From contig NZ_CP031705.1 of assembly GCF_022701255.1 (NCBI RefSeq), positions 4,588,001-4,652,000 of the forward strand: a stretch of 64,000 nt of DNA, in the 5' to 3' direction. A program made the position numbers and the translations under genes. Positions within the stretch are counted from its first letter, which is position 1. Each line of letters opens with the position of its first letter. Positions 27,861 to 36,730 of the stretch are shown here, piece after piece. The notes below the pieces were generated by a model. It had not been told where the DNA came from. It saw only the letters and a program-made list of their open reading frames with translations, and ran no database searches. The stretch comes from Microcoleus vaginatus HSN003. GTDB lineage: Bacteria > Cyanobacteriota > Cyanobacteriia > Cyanobacteriales > Microcoleaceae.

Positions 27861-30572
27861 CTATTCTGCCACTTCCTCACATTCCAATTCTTCGGCCGAT
27901 TCTTCACCAGCAGGCGGCACTAAAGCCACAGCTACGATCGAATCATCCTCATCTAACCGCTGCACCCGCACACCCGTTGCTGTGCGCGATTGAGTAGAAA
28001 TTGCACTCACAGCCTGACGGATAATAATACCTCGGTTGGTAATGATCATCAACTCGTCACCTTCGTTGACAATTCGCAGGGCAGCTACCTGATCCTTACC
28101 CTTTTTAGACTTGAATTTAGTAGCCGTCAATCCTTTGCCAGCCCGTCTTTGTAGGCGGAATTGAGAAACTGGAACCCGCTTGCCATAGCCGTTGGTGGTG
28201 ATTACCAACACGGAAGGAACTTCGCTGCTAACTGTCGAAATTTCTTCGACCTCTTCGCCTTCAATTTCCTCGGCTTGCAGTTCTAATTCTTCGTCTTCCA
28301 GTTCCGCATCTTCAGTTTCCAATTCAGCAATTTCTGCTACTTCAAAATCCGCGTCTTCAGTTTCTAAGAGAGCAATATTAGCTCCCTCAAATTCCGCATC
28401 TTCAGTTTCCAATTCAGCAATTTCGGCAACAATTGAACTCGGCAAAATGTCCATGCTGATCAACTCATCGCCCGATCGCAATTTCATCGATTTTACACCC
28501 CGCGTCGCCCGGCCGACTGGGCGCAACTGTTCGTGATTGGTGCGGAAATGAATTGCCATCCCTTGGCGCGTACCGATGATGATGCTGTCACCCACTTTTG
28601 CTCTCCGTACCCAGCGCAGTTGGTCGCCTTCTTCAAGAGAAATCGCGATTAATCCATTAGTACGGATGTTGCCAAAAGCTGAAAGTGCGGTTTTCTTGAT
28701 GTAGCCGCCGCGAGTCAACATTACCAAGTATTCTTCGCTGGTGAATTCTGTCACTGACACCATAGAAGTGATTTTTTCTTCTATAGGAATCGGCAGCAGT
28801 TGCACCACGGGAGTGCCGCGGGCCGTCCGCGAACAGATGGGGATTTGATAAGCTTTGACAGAGTAAACTACGCCCCTGTCGCTGAAGAACAAAACGCTAT
28901 CGTGATCGCAGCAGGAAAGGAAATGTTCTACTCCGTCGTCTTCTTTCATTTTCGCGCCTGCTTTGCCGCGAGTAGCGCGACTTTGAGCCTCGAAAGTGCT
29001 GACAGGCATCCGCTTGATGTAGCCTTGCTCTGTAATCAGAATAATTGCTTGTTCGTTGGCAATTAAATCTCTTTCATCGATTTCTCCTTCGGCGTGTTCG
29101 ATGACGCTGCGTCTAGGAGTGGCGATTTTGGTTTGGATTTCGACTGCTTCAAATTCGGCGATTTCTAAGATGCGTTCCCGGCGCGCTAAGATATCTTCCA
29201 AATCGGCGATTTTAGTTCGCAGTTCTTCGTGTTCTTGCTGAATTTTTTGCGCTTCTAATGCGGTCAAACGCCGTAACTGCATTTGCAGAATTGCGTCTGA
29301 TTGCTGTTCTGAAAGACCGTAATTATCCATCAATTCTTGTTTCGCTGCGGCGGAGTCGGCAGCGGCGCGAATTAGGTGAATAATTGCATCTAAGTTATCT
29401 AGGGCAATTAATAAGCCTTGCAGAAGGTGGTCGCGTTCTTCTGCTTTGCGGAGCTCATATTGAGTCCGGCGAGTAATTGTCTCAATGCGGAAATCTAGGA
29501 AGACATTGAGGAATTGGGAGAGCGTAAGTAGTTGGGGTTCCCCATTTACTAGCGCTAACATATTGGCTCCAAAGTTGGCTTGGAGGGGTGTTTGTTTATA
29601 GAGGTTGTTGAGGACGACGCGAGGATAAGCGTCGCGTTTGAGTTCGATCACGATCCGCATTCCGTCTCTATCGCTTTCGTCGCGAATGTCGGAAATTCCA
29701 TCTAATCTTTTGTCGTTGACAAGTTCGGCAATTTTCTCAATTAGGGCTGCCTTGTTTGTTTGGTAAGGCAATTCGGTGATAATAATTGCTTCTTTGTCGG
29801 GACGGCCCGGATGTTCAATGGTTTCAATGCCGGCGACTCCGCGCATTGTAATCGAACCGCGCCCGGTGGTGTAAGCATCGCGAATGCCGCCTCTACCCAG
29901 AATTTGCCCTCCGGTGGGAAAGTCCGGGCCAGGGATGTACTGCATCAATTCCAGGTCAGTAATTGCTGGATTGTGAATTAGTGCTAATAAACCGTCAATT
30001 ATTTCGCCTAAATTGTGCGGCGGAATGTTGGTAGCCATCCCTACAGCAATCCCGGAGGAACCGTTGAGCAAAATTTGGGGAATGCGTGCCGGGAGTACGA
30101 GGGGTTCTTGCTGGGAACCGTCGAAGTTGTCGCCGAAATCAACTGTTTCCGAGTCGATGTCGCGCAGCATGGAGTCGCTAGTCAAAGCTGTGAGGCGACA
30201 CTCGGTGTACCGCATGGCAGCGGGCGGGTCGTTGTCAACGGAGCCGAAGTTGCCGTGGCCGTTGATCAGGCGTTCCCGCATGGAAAAATCCTGAGCCATC
30301 CGCACCAGGGCGTCGTAAACCGCTGTATCTCCGTGCGGGTGATACTTGCCCAGCACCTCCCCCACGACGCGGGCGCATTTGCGGAAAGGTCGATCGGGAG
30401 TCAAGCCCAATTCGTTCATGGCGTAGAGAATGCGTCGGTGAACGGGCTTGAGACCGTCCCTGGCATCTGGTAGCGCCCGACCGACTATTACGCTCATGGC
30501 GTATTCCAAGTACGATCGGGACATCTCATTACCCAGATCCGTCGGGATTATCCGCGACTCAGAGATACTCAT
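27861..30572 (-). CDS. gyrA: type IIA topoisomerase subunit A (DNA gyrase A)
   Basis: This 903-residue subunit breaks and rejoins DNA; it works with GyrB in a heterotetramer that supercoils DNA. The catalytic tyrosine is Y122 in [11 protein letters not shown], preceded by the GKYHPHGD motif (about 75-82). The C-terminal beta-pinwheel starts near residue 500. Two oddities are present. The blade-1 GyrA box (QRRGGKG in E. coli) reads QSRATRG, while a near-match QRRAGKG occurs in a late blade. Residues about 713-780 are an acidic insert with three 15-residue repeats. Cyanobacteria often have a second GyrA/ParC-like gene, so the gyrase versus topo IV assignment is likely but not certain. It is monocistronic. 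Confidence 0.92.
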   Translation of the reverse strand: MSISESRIIPTDLGNEMSRSYLEYAMSVIVGRALPDARDGLKPVHRRILYAMNELGLTPDRPFRKCARVVGEVLGKYHPHGDTAVYDALVRMAQDFSMRERLINGHGNFGSVDNDPPAAMRYTECRLTALTSDSMLRDIDSETVDFGDNFDGSQQEPLVLPARIPQILLNGSSGIAVGMATNIPPHNLGEIIDGLLALIHNPAITDLELMQYIPGPDFPTGGQILGRGGIRDAYTTGRGSITMRGVAGIETIEHPGRPDKEAIIITELPYQTNKAALIEKIAELVNDKRLDGISDIRDESDRDGMRIVIELKRDAYPRVVLNNLYKQTPLQANFGANMLALVNGEPQLLTLSQFLNVFLDFRIETITRRTQYELRKAEERDHLLQGLLIALDNLDAIIHLIRAAADSAAAKQELMDNYGLSEQQSDAILQMQLRRLTALEAQKIQQEHEELRTKIADLEDILARRERILEIAEFEAVEIQTKIATPRRSVIEHAEGEIDERDLIANEQAIILITEQGYIKRMPVSTFEAQSRATRGKAGAKMKEDDGVEHFLSCCDHDSVLFFSDRGVVYSVKAYQIPICSRTARGTPVVQLLPIPIEEKITSMVSVTEFTSEEYLVMLTRGGYIKKTALSAFGNIRTNGLIAISLEEGDQLRWVRRAKVGDSIIIGTRQGMAIHFRTNHEQLRPVGRATRGVKSMKLRSGDELISMDILPSSIVAEIAELETEDAEFEGANIALLETEDADFEVAEIAELETEDAELEDEELELQAEEIEGEEVEEISTVSSEVPSVLVITTNGYGKRVPVSQFRLQRRAGKGLTATKFKSKKGKDQVAALRIVNEGDELMIITNRGIIIRQAVSAISTQSRTATGVRVQRLDEDDSIVAVALVPPAGEESAEELECEEVAE
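28230..28435 (-). repeat. 45-bp tandem repeat coding an acidic insert in GyrA
   Basis: Three 15-codon units encode [30 protein letters not shown] and [15 protein letters not shown], followed by more acidic sequence. The outer units share an identical 33-bp stretch at 28302-28334 and 28392-28424, exactly 90 bp apart, so the expansion is recent. Confidence 0.9.
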
Positions 30573-30968
30573 AGGTTGAAAAACTCCGTTAAAAATTTAA
30601 ATTTGACCGCTATAAATCTCAAAAATGCGATAAAATCGGTTTGGATTCAGTAGAGCTGCCAAATATTGCAAATTACTCCTGAAATTATATCACAATTTGC
30701 CTTATAGTTTATGGGAAAGTGGCCAGAAAAATTAACGGACGAAACAAGGACAATTGATAATTTGTCAGTTGGTGATTTTGTCAGCGGTTGGCAAAAGCTA
30801 GAAAGGTTTTTTTAGGCGGTCGGGTTTCATGCTTTAGTGAGTTTTTTTGACGGTCATATAAGAAATTAAAATGGTTACTCGATCGAAATTTTAATTTCAC
30901 AAAGCCGAAGACCGAATTAAAGCAAACAGAAAATCTAAAATCTCAAATATAAACTCTAAAATCTGCTG
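30573..30968. other. divergent intergenic region upstream of gyrA
   Basis: About 400 nt of AT-rich DNA lie between gyrA (minus) and the deacetylase-like gene (plus). A 34-codon frame from 30711 has no ribosome site and I do not count it as a gene. The region should hold both promoters. Nothing else is recognisable. Confidence 0.4.
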
Positions 30969-31892
30969 ATGCTACCCGTCATCTACTCCGAAGATTTCTT
31001 GCTGCACAAGACTGGAATGCTTCACCCAGAGCGACCAGAACGTTTAACGGCGATCGTCAACGCTCTGAAAGCTGCTCCTTGGGCGACTCAAATTGAGTGG
31101 CAACTGCCCACCCCAGTGGCGCAGCGCGAAAAAGCACTGTTCTCGGCTATCAAAAAAGTTCACTCGCAAAGATACATCAAAGAAGTCGAACATTTGGCTC
31201 ATCGGGGAGGCGGCTACCTCGACGGTGATACGCCGATTTCTGCTGAAAGTTACGACGTAGCGCTGCTAGCGGCGAGTGCTTGGCTCGATGGGGTCGATCG
31301 AGTGGTGGCTGCGGGGAAACCGGCTTTTGTGCTGGCAAGGCCGCCGGGACACCACGCCGAAAACGCCCGCGCGATGGGTTTTTGCTTGTTTTCCAATGCT
31401 GCGATCGCTGCTCACTACGCCCTGGAACAGCCGGGAATCAACCGCGTCGCCGTCCTCGACTGGGACGTGCACCACGGCAATGGCACTCAATCCTTGGTGG
31501 AAAACTGCCGCCAAATTGCCTACTGTTCTCTGCACCAATCTCCGTGCTATCCGGGAACTGGAGATGCCGAGGAGCGCGGTGCCTACGAGAACGTGCTGAA
31601 CATTCCCCTGTATCCGGGCGGTGGCATAGCTGAATACCTGAACGCCTTTGAATCTCTTGTCGTGCCTTTTTTGTCCAAATTTGAACCGGATTTGTTGATT
31701 GTCAGCGCTGGTTATGACGCTATTGCGTCCGATCCGCTGGCGAGCATGACTCTGGCTCCGTCTGATTTCGGTACTTTCACCGGATACTGCCTGCAAATCA
31801 CCCGTCGCATCGCCTTTGGTTTGGAGGGGGGTTACGCGCTGAAAGAGTTGGCCGAGTCGGTTGTGGCGACTATTGACCGATGCCTCAATTAG
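30969..31892 (+). CDS. histone deacetylase superfamily protein (AcuC/HDAC-like)
   Basis: This 307-residue zinc-dependent amidohydrolase is of the arginase/deacetylase fold. Motifs in order are HPERPERL (about 18), ARPPGHHAE (active-site His pair, about 124), DWDVHHGNGTQ (zinc ligands, about 165), SAGYDAIASDPL (about 247, zinc-binding Asp) and LEGGYAL near the end. Bacterial members deacetylate acetyl-lysine proteins, acetylpolyamines or related amides; the substrate here is not known. The full set of ligands suggests it is active. It is a single gene with a full-length domain. Confidence 0.92.
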   Translation: MLPVIYSEDFLLHKTGMLHPERPERLTAIVNALKAAPWATQIEWQLPTPVAQREKALFSAIKKVHSQRYIKEVEHLAHRGGGYLDGDTPISAESYDVALLAASAWLDGVDRVVAAGKPAFVLARPPGHHAENARAMGFCLFSNAAIAAHYALEQPGINRVAVLDWDVHHGNGTQSLVENCRQIAYCSLHQSPCYPGTGDAEERGAYENVLNIPLYPGGGIAEYLNAFESLVVPFLSKFEPDLLIVSAGYDAIASDPLASMTLAPSDFGTFTGYCLQITRRIAFGLEGGYALKELAESVVATIDRCLN

Positions 31893-32249
31893 CTGGAAAA
31901 TTGGCATAGGGAAAAATAAGGTTGAGAAGCGGTGAGGACGGGATGGAGAGTTGTTGAGGGCGATCGGCGAAGCGATTATTTGGCGATCGTGCTTGATGGC
32001 CTTTTTCCCTCTTCCTTCTGACTTCTTCCCTCTTCCTTCTGAGTTCTTCCTCCTGACTTCAGTGACAAGCATCACAAATTTAAGAGATCCAAGTCACTGG
32101 GCATCAAAGTCTTGGTCACAGATTTTTAACAAAAAAATCACACTGTGTCAATGTTTTCGATCGCCTGTGAAGTCGCTCCCACAGTGCATAATACAAATAC
32201 AACAAGCCTGTTAAAATTTTATCGGTCTCAATCAACTAGGAGGTTTATC
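31893..32249. other. intergenic region with polypyrimidine repeats
   Basis: Runs of cttccctcttccttctga at about 32005-32060 form imperfect tandem copies, of the same kind as those at 57395-57436. The rest shows no gene. A strong aggaggt element at 32238-32244 belongs to the next gene. Confidence 0.45.
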
Positions 32250-32438
32250 ATGTCAGTATCCCAAATGACACTCGAAGAGTTATTTGGTCAGGTCATGTTC
32301 TCCAGCGTCGTGACTCGCCACGACCGGAGACAGCTCAGATCTGCACTCTTAGAAAGAACACTGAATGATGATGAGTATGCCATCATCAACCGACTGCTGT
32401 ATAACGTGCGTCGCGGTTGGGTAAAAATTGTCGATTAA
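32250..32438 (+). CDS. conserved small cyanobacterial protein
   Basis: This 62-residue basic-helical protein reads MSVSQMTLEELFGQVMFSSV, then TRHDRRQLRSALLERTLNDDEYAIINRLLYNVRRGWVKIVD. The start is fixed by a near-perfect aggaggt 5 nt upstream of ATG 32250, not by the longer frame from 32145. I recognise it as a small protein conserved in cyanobacteria with no assigned function. The strong ribosome site suggests high expression. No partner gene is adjacent. Confidence 0.8.
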   Translation: MSVSQMTLEELFGQVMFSSVVTRHDRRQLRSALLERTLNDDEYAIINRLLYNVRRGWVKIVD

Positions 32439-33039
32439 AGACTTGGCAGCCGCTCCCTGTAGGGGAGTTAATACCATTTTCGATTTTCGATTTTCGATTA
32501 AAGAATTGGTAATGACTGATAACTATCGGGGTTGAGATCACGGACATACTGTTACATTTTTTGTGGAACTCATTACAAGCATAACTTGCCACTTCGGGAA
32601 GTTTTTTGCGTTTAATACTTGGCTCGAAAGTGTGATGTGTTTGACCATAGTGTTAATTATCATCAACATCTAGCTACACATCAGCCTATAGGTAGAGATA
32701 ATTATAAAATAACAGGTTTCGGGTGCATCTCTACTTGTTGAAAACTTGTGAGTTTTGAGTTGTTAACTGAAAAGTTATAATTAACTCAAAACTCATAATT
32801 TTTTGGATTTGAGAGGGGAGATTGGAGAGTGGGAAAACTGATGAATATCAGGGTTGAAAACCGCTCTCAAGTGAATATTTTTTAAACTGATATTAAGAAT
32901 CAAAACTATAAGGAGTTTCCGGTTGAGGAGGAGTGTGCGATCGTTACCAGCACAGCCAGTCGCATAGGTCGATCGACCATTCCGGCAATTTGAGCTCAGA
33001 AGTGTCAAAATATTAACAACCAGTTCATCCCCAAAATAT
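32439..33039. other. intergenic region, 600 nt
   Basis: No coding frame is convincing. There are three copies of cgatttt at 32477-32497 and an AT-rich stretch at 32690-32890. It should contain the promoter of the ABC ATPase gene at 33040. I see no RNA gene. Confidence 0.4.
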
Positions 33040-34062
33040 ATGGCTCCCGCCGTTTTAATTGAAAATCTTCAGAAACGCTACGGCACTGTAGAAGCCGTTA
33101 AAGATGTTTCCTTCAAGGTAGAACCGGGGGAAATATTTGGTTTGCTAGGCCCCAACGGTGCAGGCAAAACCACCACCCTGCGGGTACTTTGTACTTTAAC
33201 ATCGCCAGACAGCGGACGCATTGAAGTGTCTGGCATTTCTGCTGTCAGTCAGCCGAGAATTGCCAGACAAAAACTCGGCTACGTCGCCCAAGAAGTTGCT
33301 CTCGATAAGGTGCTGACTGGGCGGGAACTCCTGCAACTGCAAGCAGCACTTTACCATTTGCCGCGCCCTACGATTAAAGGGCGGATTGACGAAATGGTGA
33401 AACTCCTCGGTTTGGAGGAGTGGGAAAATAAAAAGACGGGTACTTATTCCGGCGGTATCCGCAAACGCCTCGACTTAGCTGCTGGGTTGCTTCACCAGCC
33501 GGATGTTTTGGTGTTAGACGAACCGACTGTCGGGCTCGATATTGAAAGCCGGGTGGTGGTGTGGGATTTCCTGCGGCGCTTGCGGGAGGAAGGTACTACG
33601 GTTTTGATTACGAGTCACTATCTCGAAGAAGTGGACGCTTTGGCCGATCGCGTGGCGATTATTGACAAGGGTACAGTGATTGCTGAGGGCACGCCGGAGG
33701 AGTTGAAAAATCGGGTTGGGGGCGATCGGGTGACTTTGCGGATTCGGGAGTTTTCGCCGATCGAAGAAGCCGAAAAAGCTAAAACTCTGATGGAATCTCT
33801 GCCTTTTGTGCAGGAAGTAATTGTCAACGCGGCTCAAGGAAATTCTCTGAATTTAGTAGTAACACCGCAAAGCGATGCGCTGGTGACTATTCAGCAAGCT
33901 TTAAAAAATGCGGGATTGCCTACTTTTGGGATTGCTCAATCTCGGCCGAGTTTGGATGATGTGTATTTGGCTGCGACTGGTAAGACGCTGTTGGATGCGG
34001 AGTTGGCTGCTGCTAGCAACCGCGATTTGAAGGCGGAGCAAAAACAGGCGATGCGATCGTAA
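33040..34062 (+). CDS. ABC transporter ATP-binding protein, DrrA type
   Basis: This 340-residue ATPase has Walker A GPNGAGKT at residues 37-44, the signature YSGGIRKRLDLA (about 137), Walker B VLVLDEPTVGLD (about 156) and the H-loop in ITSHYLEE. The C-terminal 100 residues are the accessory domain seen in DrrA-like exporters. It most likely works with the ABC-2 permease at 34954, on the same strand but 891 nt downstream. In related cyanobacteria the pair is usually close together as far as I know. The substrate is unknown; lipids or drugs are common for the family. Confidence 0.93.
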   Translation: MAPAVLIENLQKRYGTVEAVKDVSFKVEPGEIFGLLGPNGAGKTTTLRVLCTLTSPDSGRIEVSGISAVSQPRIARQKLGYVAQEVALDKVLTGRELLQLQAALYHLPRPTIKGRIDEMVKLLGLEEWENKKTGTYSGGIRKRLDLAAGLLHQPDVLVLDEPTVGLDIESRVVVWDFLRRLREEGTTVLITSHYLEEVDALADRVAIIDKGTVIAEGTPEELKNRVGGDRVTLRIREFSPIEEAEKAKTLMESLPFVQEVIVNAAQGNSLNLVVTPQSDALVTIQQALKNAGLPTFGIAQSRPSLDDVYLAATGKTLLDAELAAASNRDLKAEQKQAMRS

Positions 34063-34093
34063 ATTATACCAACTGGTGGAAAGCGGCATCTGT

Positions 34094-34117
34094 AGGGACA
34101 CGGCACCGCCGTGTCCT
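34094..34117. repeat. palindrome AGGGACACGGCA...GCCGTGTCC
   Basis: agggacacggc and gccgtgtcct form an inverted repeat of about 10 bp around three bases, 31 nt after the DrrA-type gene. Other members are at 39048-39070 and, as broken halves, around both MITE copies (35896 and 45063). Confidence 0.75.
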
Positions 34118-34953
34118 TGTAATACGGTAAATTTTCATTATCAGAGCAACCCTTCACGAAGATCGCAACACTCTCATTCAGGATGACAATTATAGGACTT
34201 ACGCAAAGCCTCTATATATACTGTTTTGTAGCGGCAATCCCCCGTGGTCGCCCCCGTCTGTGGTGATGTTGCATCCAGGATTGTTTTATATAACATACTG
34301 CCCAAATGGCATAAGAGTTTATTTTTCAATTATTATCGAGTTTCATAGTTGTGACTCTCTTTCATAATTTTTTTCACAACGAAGTTCCCGGACAAGTTCA
34401 CAAATTTCATCGATTGTCATCGGATTGGGATCGGGTGCTAATGAGTCTCTACATCGCCGCAACTCCTCCCAATCAAAACCTGCTTTTAGCTTGTGAAAAA
34501 CAGTGCTATCTGCTGTAACAGTAACTGTATATCTATCCCCGGGCTTCAGTTGACTTTCAATCTCAGCCGGAATTTATAACTTACTGTCGGGATTTAAATC
34601 AACAGTAAGTAATATTAAATTTGCCAAGGAATTATTGCAGGTGTTTAAAAATTATATTTTTCACCTTTTTCGGCAAAGATTCCCTGATTTTGACCAAAGT
34701 AGCGATCACCCTTGATGACATCAATTTATCCTCAAATATTGTTAAGAGTTCCGAAACTAAATTAATATGTAGCGTTTACCCATTTTACTACAATTTTCTC
34801 CTTTCATTCCAGCTACTCGATGAACAGCAATAGCAGCAGCTACCCCGCCCTCTCACCTCCAAATAGCCTATAATCAAAGCATCCTGCCAAAATCGCTTTC
34901 AACATATTTCCTGTAAACATAATCACAACAGTCAAAATCAACAACAAGCAATT
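34118..34953. other. spacer inside the DrrA/DrrB-type gene pair
   Basis: Apart from the antitoxin relic at 34343-34627 I see no gene. A 70-codon plus-strand frame from 34621 is AT-rich, lacks a ribosome site and overlaps the relic. The last 100 nt should carry the translation signals or an own promoter of the permease gene. Confidence 0.45.
34343..34627 (-). pseudogene. relic of a cyanobacterial antitoxin gene
   Basis: Reading the minus strand from TTG 34627 gives LANLILLTVDLNPDSKL, then TAA (34574-34576), then IPAEIESQLKPGDRYTVTV...TIDEICELVRELR and a stop at 34343. The two parts are in the same frame and join naturally if the TAA was once a CAA (Gln) codon and the TTG an ATG. The pattern is that of short antitoxins paired with PIN toxins in cyanobacteria. 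After its stop, where a PIN gene would begin, only ATG plus five codons remain open. So both the antitoxin and its partner look decayed. Confidence 0.65.
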
Positions 34954-35844
34954 ATGAGCGGTACTGTTACATCCCCCAACAACCTCAACCAGCCGCGGCC
35001 ACTCTCCACGGCATCCGCTGACACTTCCAGTTCCCTACTGGGCGACTTCATCCAAGAAACACTCGCCTTAACCAAGCGCCTGTTTATTCAATTGCAGCGC
35101 CGCCCCTCGACGCTAGTTGCAGGCATTATTCAGCCGCTGATGTGGTTGGTTTTGTTCGGAGCTCTGTTTGAAAATGCTCCCGCAGGCTTGTTCGGCGAAA
35201 GCCAGAATTACGGACAATTTCTCGGCGCTGGTGTAATCGTTTTTACTGCATTTGCAGGGGCGCTGAATGCTGGTTTGCCGATTATGTTCGATCGCGAGTT
35301 CGGATTTCTCAACCGCTTGTTAGTCGCGCCGCTGGCTTCGAGATTTTCGATCGTCCTGGCTTCGGCTATTTTTATCGTCACCCTCAGCTTTATCCAAACC
35401 GGCACAATCGTTACAGCGGGCGCGTTTTTGGGCGCGGGATTCCCCGGAATTGCCGGACTAGGGGCGATCGCTCTGATCGTGCTGCTGTTAGTTTTGGGCG
35501 TCACCGGCTTGAGTCTGGGTTTAGCCTTCGCTCTCCCCGGTCACGTAGAATTAATTGCGGTAATTTTTGTTACTAACTTGCCGCTGTTATTTGCCAGCAC
35601 AGCCCTCGCGCCCCTGTCATTTATGCCAGAGTGGCTGCAAGTTGTGGTGACTCTCAATCCTCTGAGTTATGCGATCGAACCCATCCGCTATTTGTACCTG
35701 CACAGCGATTGGTCGCTAGCAAGTGTCGTGATGCACGCTCCTTGGGGTAATGTGACGTTTGGAGGAGCGCTGTTAGTATTGCTAGCCTTTGATGCGGTAG
35801 CGCTGCTGAGCATTCAACCGCTGCTGAGACGCAGGTTTGCTTAG
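34954..35844 (+). CDS. ABC-2 type permease, DrrB type
   Basis: This 296-residue membrane protein has about six helices. The first, RPSTLVAGIIQPLMWLVLFGALF, starts near residue 50. GVIVFTAFAGALNAGLPIMFDREFGFLNRLLVAPL and the late LNPLSYAIEPIRYLYL are the standard ABC-2/NodJ/DrrB marks. It is the likely membrane partner of the ATPase at 33040. The N-terminal 45 residues are polar and rich in Ser/Thr. Confidence 0.92.
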   Translation: MSGTVTSPNNLNQPRPLSTASADTSSSLLGDFIQETLALTKRLFIQLQRRPSTLVAGIIQPLMWLVLFGALFENAPAGLFGESQNYGQFLGAGVIVFTAFAGALNAGLPIMFDREFGFLNRLLVAPLASRFSIVLASAIFIVTLSFIQTGTIVTAGAFLGAGFPGIAGLGAIALIVLLLVLGVTGLSLGLAFALPGHVELIAVIFVTNLPLLFASTALAPLSFMPEWLQVVVTLNPLSYAIEPIRYLYLHSDWSLASVVMHAPWGNVTFGGALLVLLAFDAVALLSIQPLLRRRFA

Positions 35845-35910
35845 GGCGATCGCGGCCTATCTGCGGGCGATCGTTTAACCTGCACCGTCAATTGTAGGGA
35901 CACGGCAAGA

Positions 35911-36113
35911 GCCCATTGGTGTCAACTTAACGTCAAACCCAGTCACACAATGGTGTTGGACTATTAAGCCTAGATCCCCCCTAGCCCCCCTTAAGAAGGG
36001 GGGAACCGGAAATGGATCAAAGTCCCCCTTCTTAAGGGGGATTTAGGGGGATCTGGACTCAGGTAAAAACGAGATTTATCAAGGCTTTCAGGCGATTGTT
36101 GACACCAATGGGC
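35911..36113. mobile_element. MITE-like element, copy 1
   Basis: The ends are a perfect 16-bp inverted repeat, gcccattggtgtcaac at 35911 and gttgacaccaatgggc ending at 36113. The core from gtgtcaac to gttgacac is 187 bp. Inside, two GC-rich arms (gatcccccctagcccccc... and ...ttagggggatc, 35972-36053) form a long imperfect hairpin. No coding frame is present. Copy 2 is at 45087-45272. The element splits a GGGACACGGCA / TGCTGTCTCC palindrome, visible on both flanks. Confidence 0.8.
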
Positions 36114-36214
36114 ATTGCTGTCTCCTTAGCTCCAGTGAAGTAATATAATATTTAGTCGCAAGTCAGAATATTGTTTAGATAGAATTGTTTTTTTGAAAGT
36201 TCAACAAATAAATT

Positions 36215-36598
36215 ATGAACACCAAAACTTCCAAATCGGGCAAATTGATGATTGGGATTGCTGCAAGCGCGATCGCCTCCTGTGCTCTGTTCTCCCCTCA
36301 AGCAAGCTTCGCTCAAGCCAGCGGTTTAAATAATGCCCAACCGCTGCAAGACTTTCAAACTCAAGACAATACCGACCCATTTTCCGGCCAAAGCAGCGGA
36401 AGCGCAATATTTGATTTAATTCACAGATCCAATTTGGGAGGCGGCCGCAGCATGGAAGAATTTAATAACGAACAGCGCCAAAATTTGAACGATGCGGCCA
36501 CAGAATTTCGCAACAAACAGCGCCTACTACTGGAAAAGCAAGCTGTACCTTCAGAAGGGGCGATCGCACCAGCAGAAATTACCGCCCCCGTCCCTTAA
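36215..36598 (+). CDS. small secreted protein of unknown function
   Basis: This 127-residue protein has a clear Sec signal peptide: positively charged MNTKTSKSGK, a hydrophobic core LMIGIAASAIASCALF and a cleavage site after ASFA or AQA (about residues 33-36). The mature part has a short conserved-looking block SGSAIFDLIHRSNLGGGRSMEEF and a helical NEQRQNLNDAATEFRNKQRLLLEKQ, ending in a Pro/Ala tail. I recognise the type as a cyanobacterial periplasmic or exported protein without assigned role. It is a single gene. Confidence 0.75.
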   Translation: MNTKTSKSGKLMIGIAASAIASCALFSPQASFAQASGLNNAQPLQDFQTQDNTDPFSGQSSGSAIFDLIHRSNLGGGRSMEEFNNEQRQNLNDAATEFRNKQRLLLEKQAVPSEGAIAPAEITAPVP

Positions 36599-36638
36599 AT
36601 TTACAATTTTTGTTCGCAGTAAGGACTTTTTTAGGTTC

Positions 36639-36680
36639 GTAGTTGCGCTTCAGCGCCGGCCGGCGCTAAAGCGCAACTAC
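36639..36680. terminator. long palindrome between convergent genes, possible bidirectional terminator
   Basis: gtagttgcgcttcagcgccggc (positions 36639-36660) and its near-perfect complement form a 42-bp palindrome with one G-T mismatch per strand. It lies 40 nt after the secreted-protein gene and 50 nt after the convergent oxidoreductase gene, with a tttttt run at 36687-36692. It is also of the REP type (AGTTGCGCTTTAGCGCC), so the terminator role is inferred. Confidence 0.5.
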
Positions 36681-36730
36681 AAACGTTTTTTCAATTTGCC
36701 AATTGCGTGAGTTATCACATCATTTCGCCC

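Noticed and set aside
30015-30473. 152-codon plus-strand frame inside gyrA
   Set aside because: Antisense shadow of a strongly conserved gene.
30711-30815. 34-codon frame MGKWPEKLTDETRTIDNLSV...
   Set aside because: Short, no ribosome site, no known family; may be chance in an AT-rich promoter region.
31266-32075. 269-codon minus-strand frame opposite the deacetylase-like gene
   Set aside because: Antisense frame; the plus-strand protein has complete family motifs.
34621-34833. 70-codon plus-strand frame in the DrrA/DrrB spacer
   Set aside because: AT-rich, no ribosome site, overlaps the antitoxin relic on the other strand.
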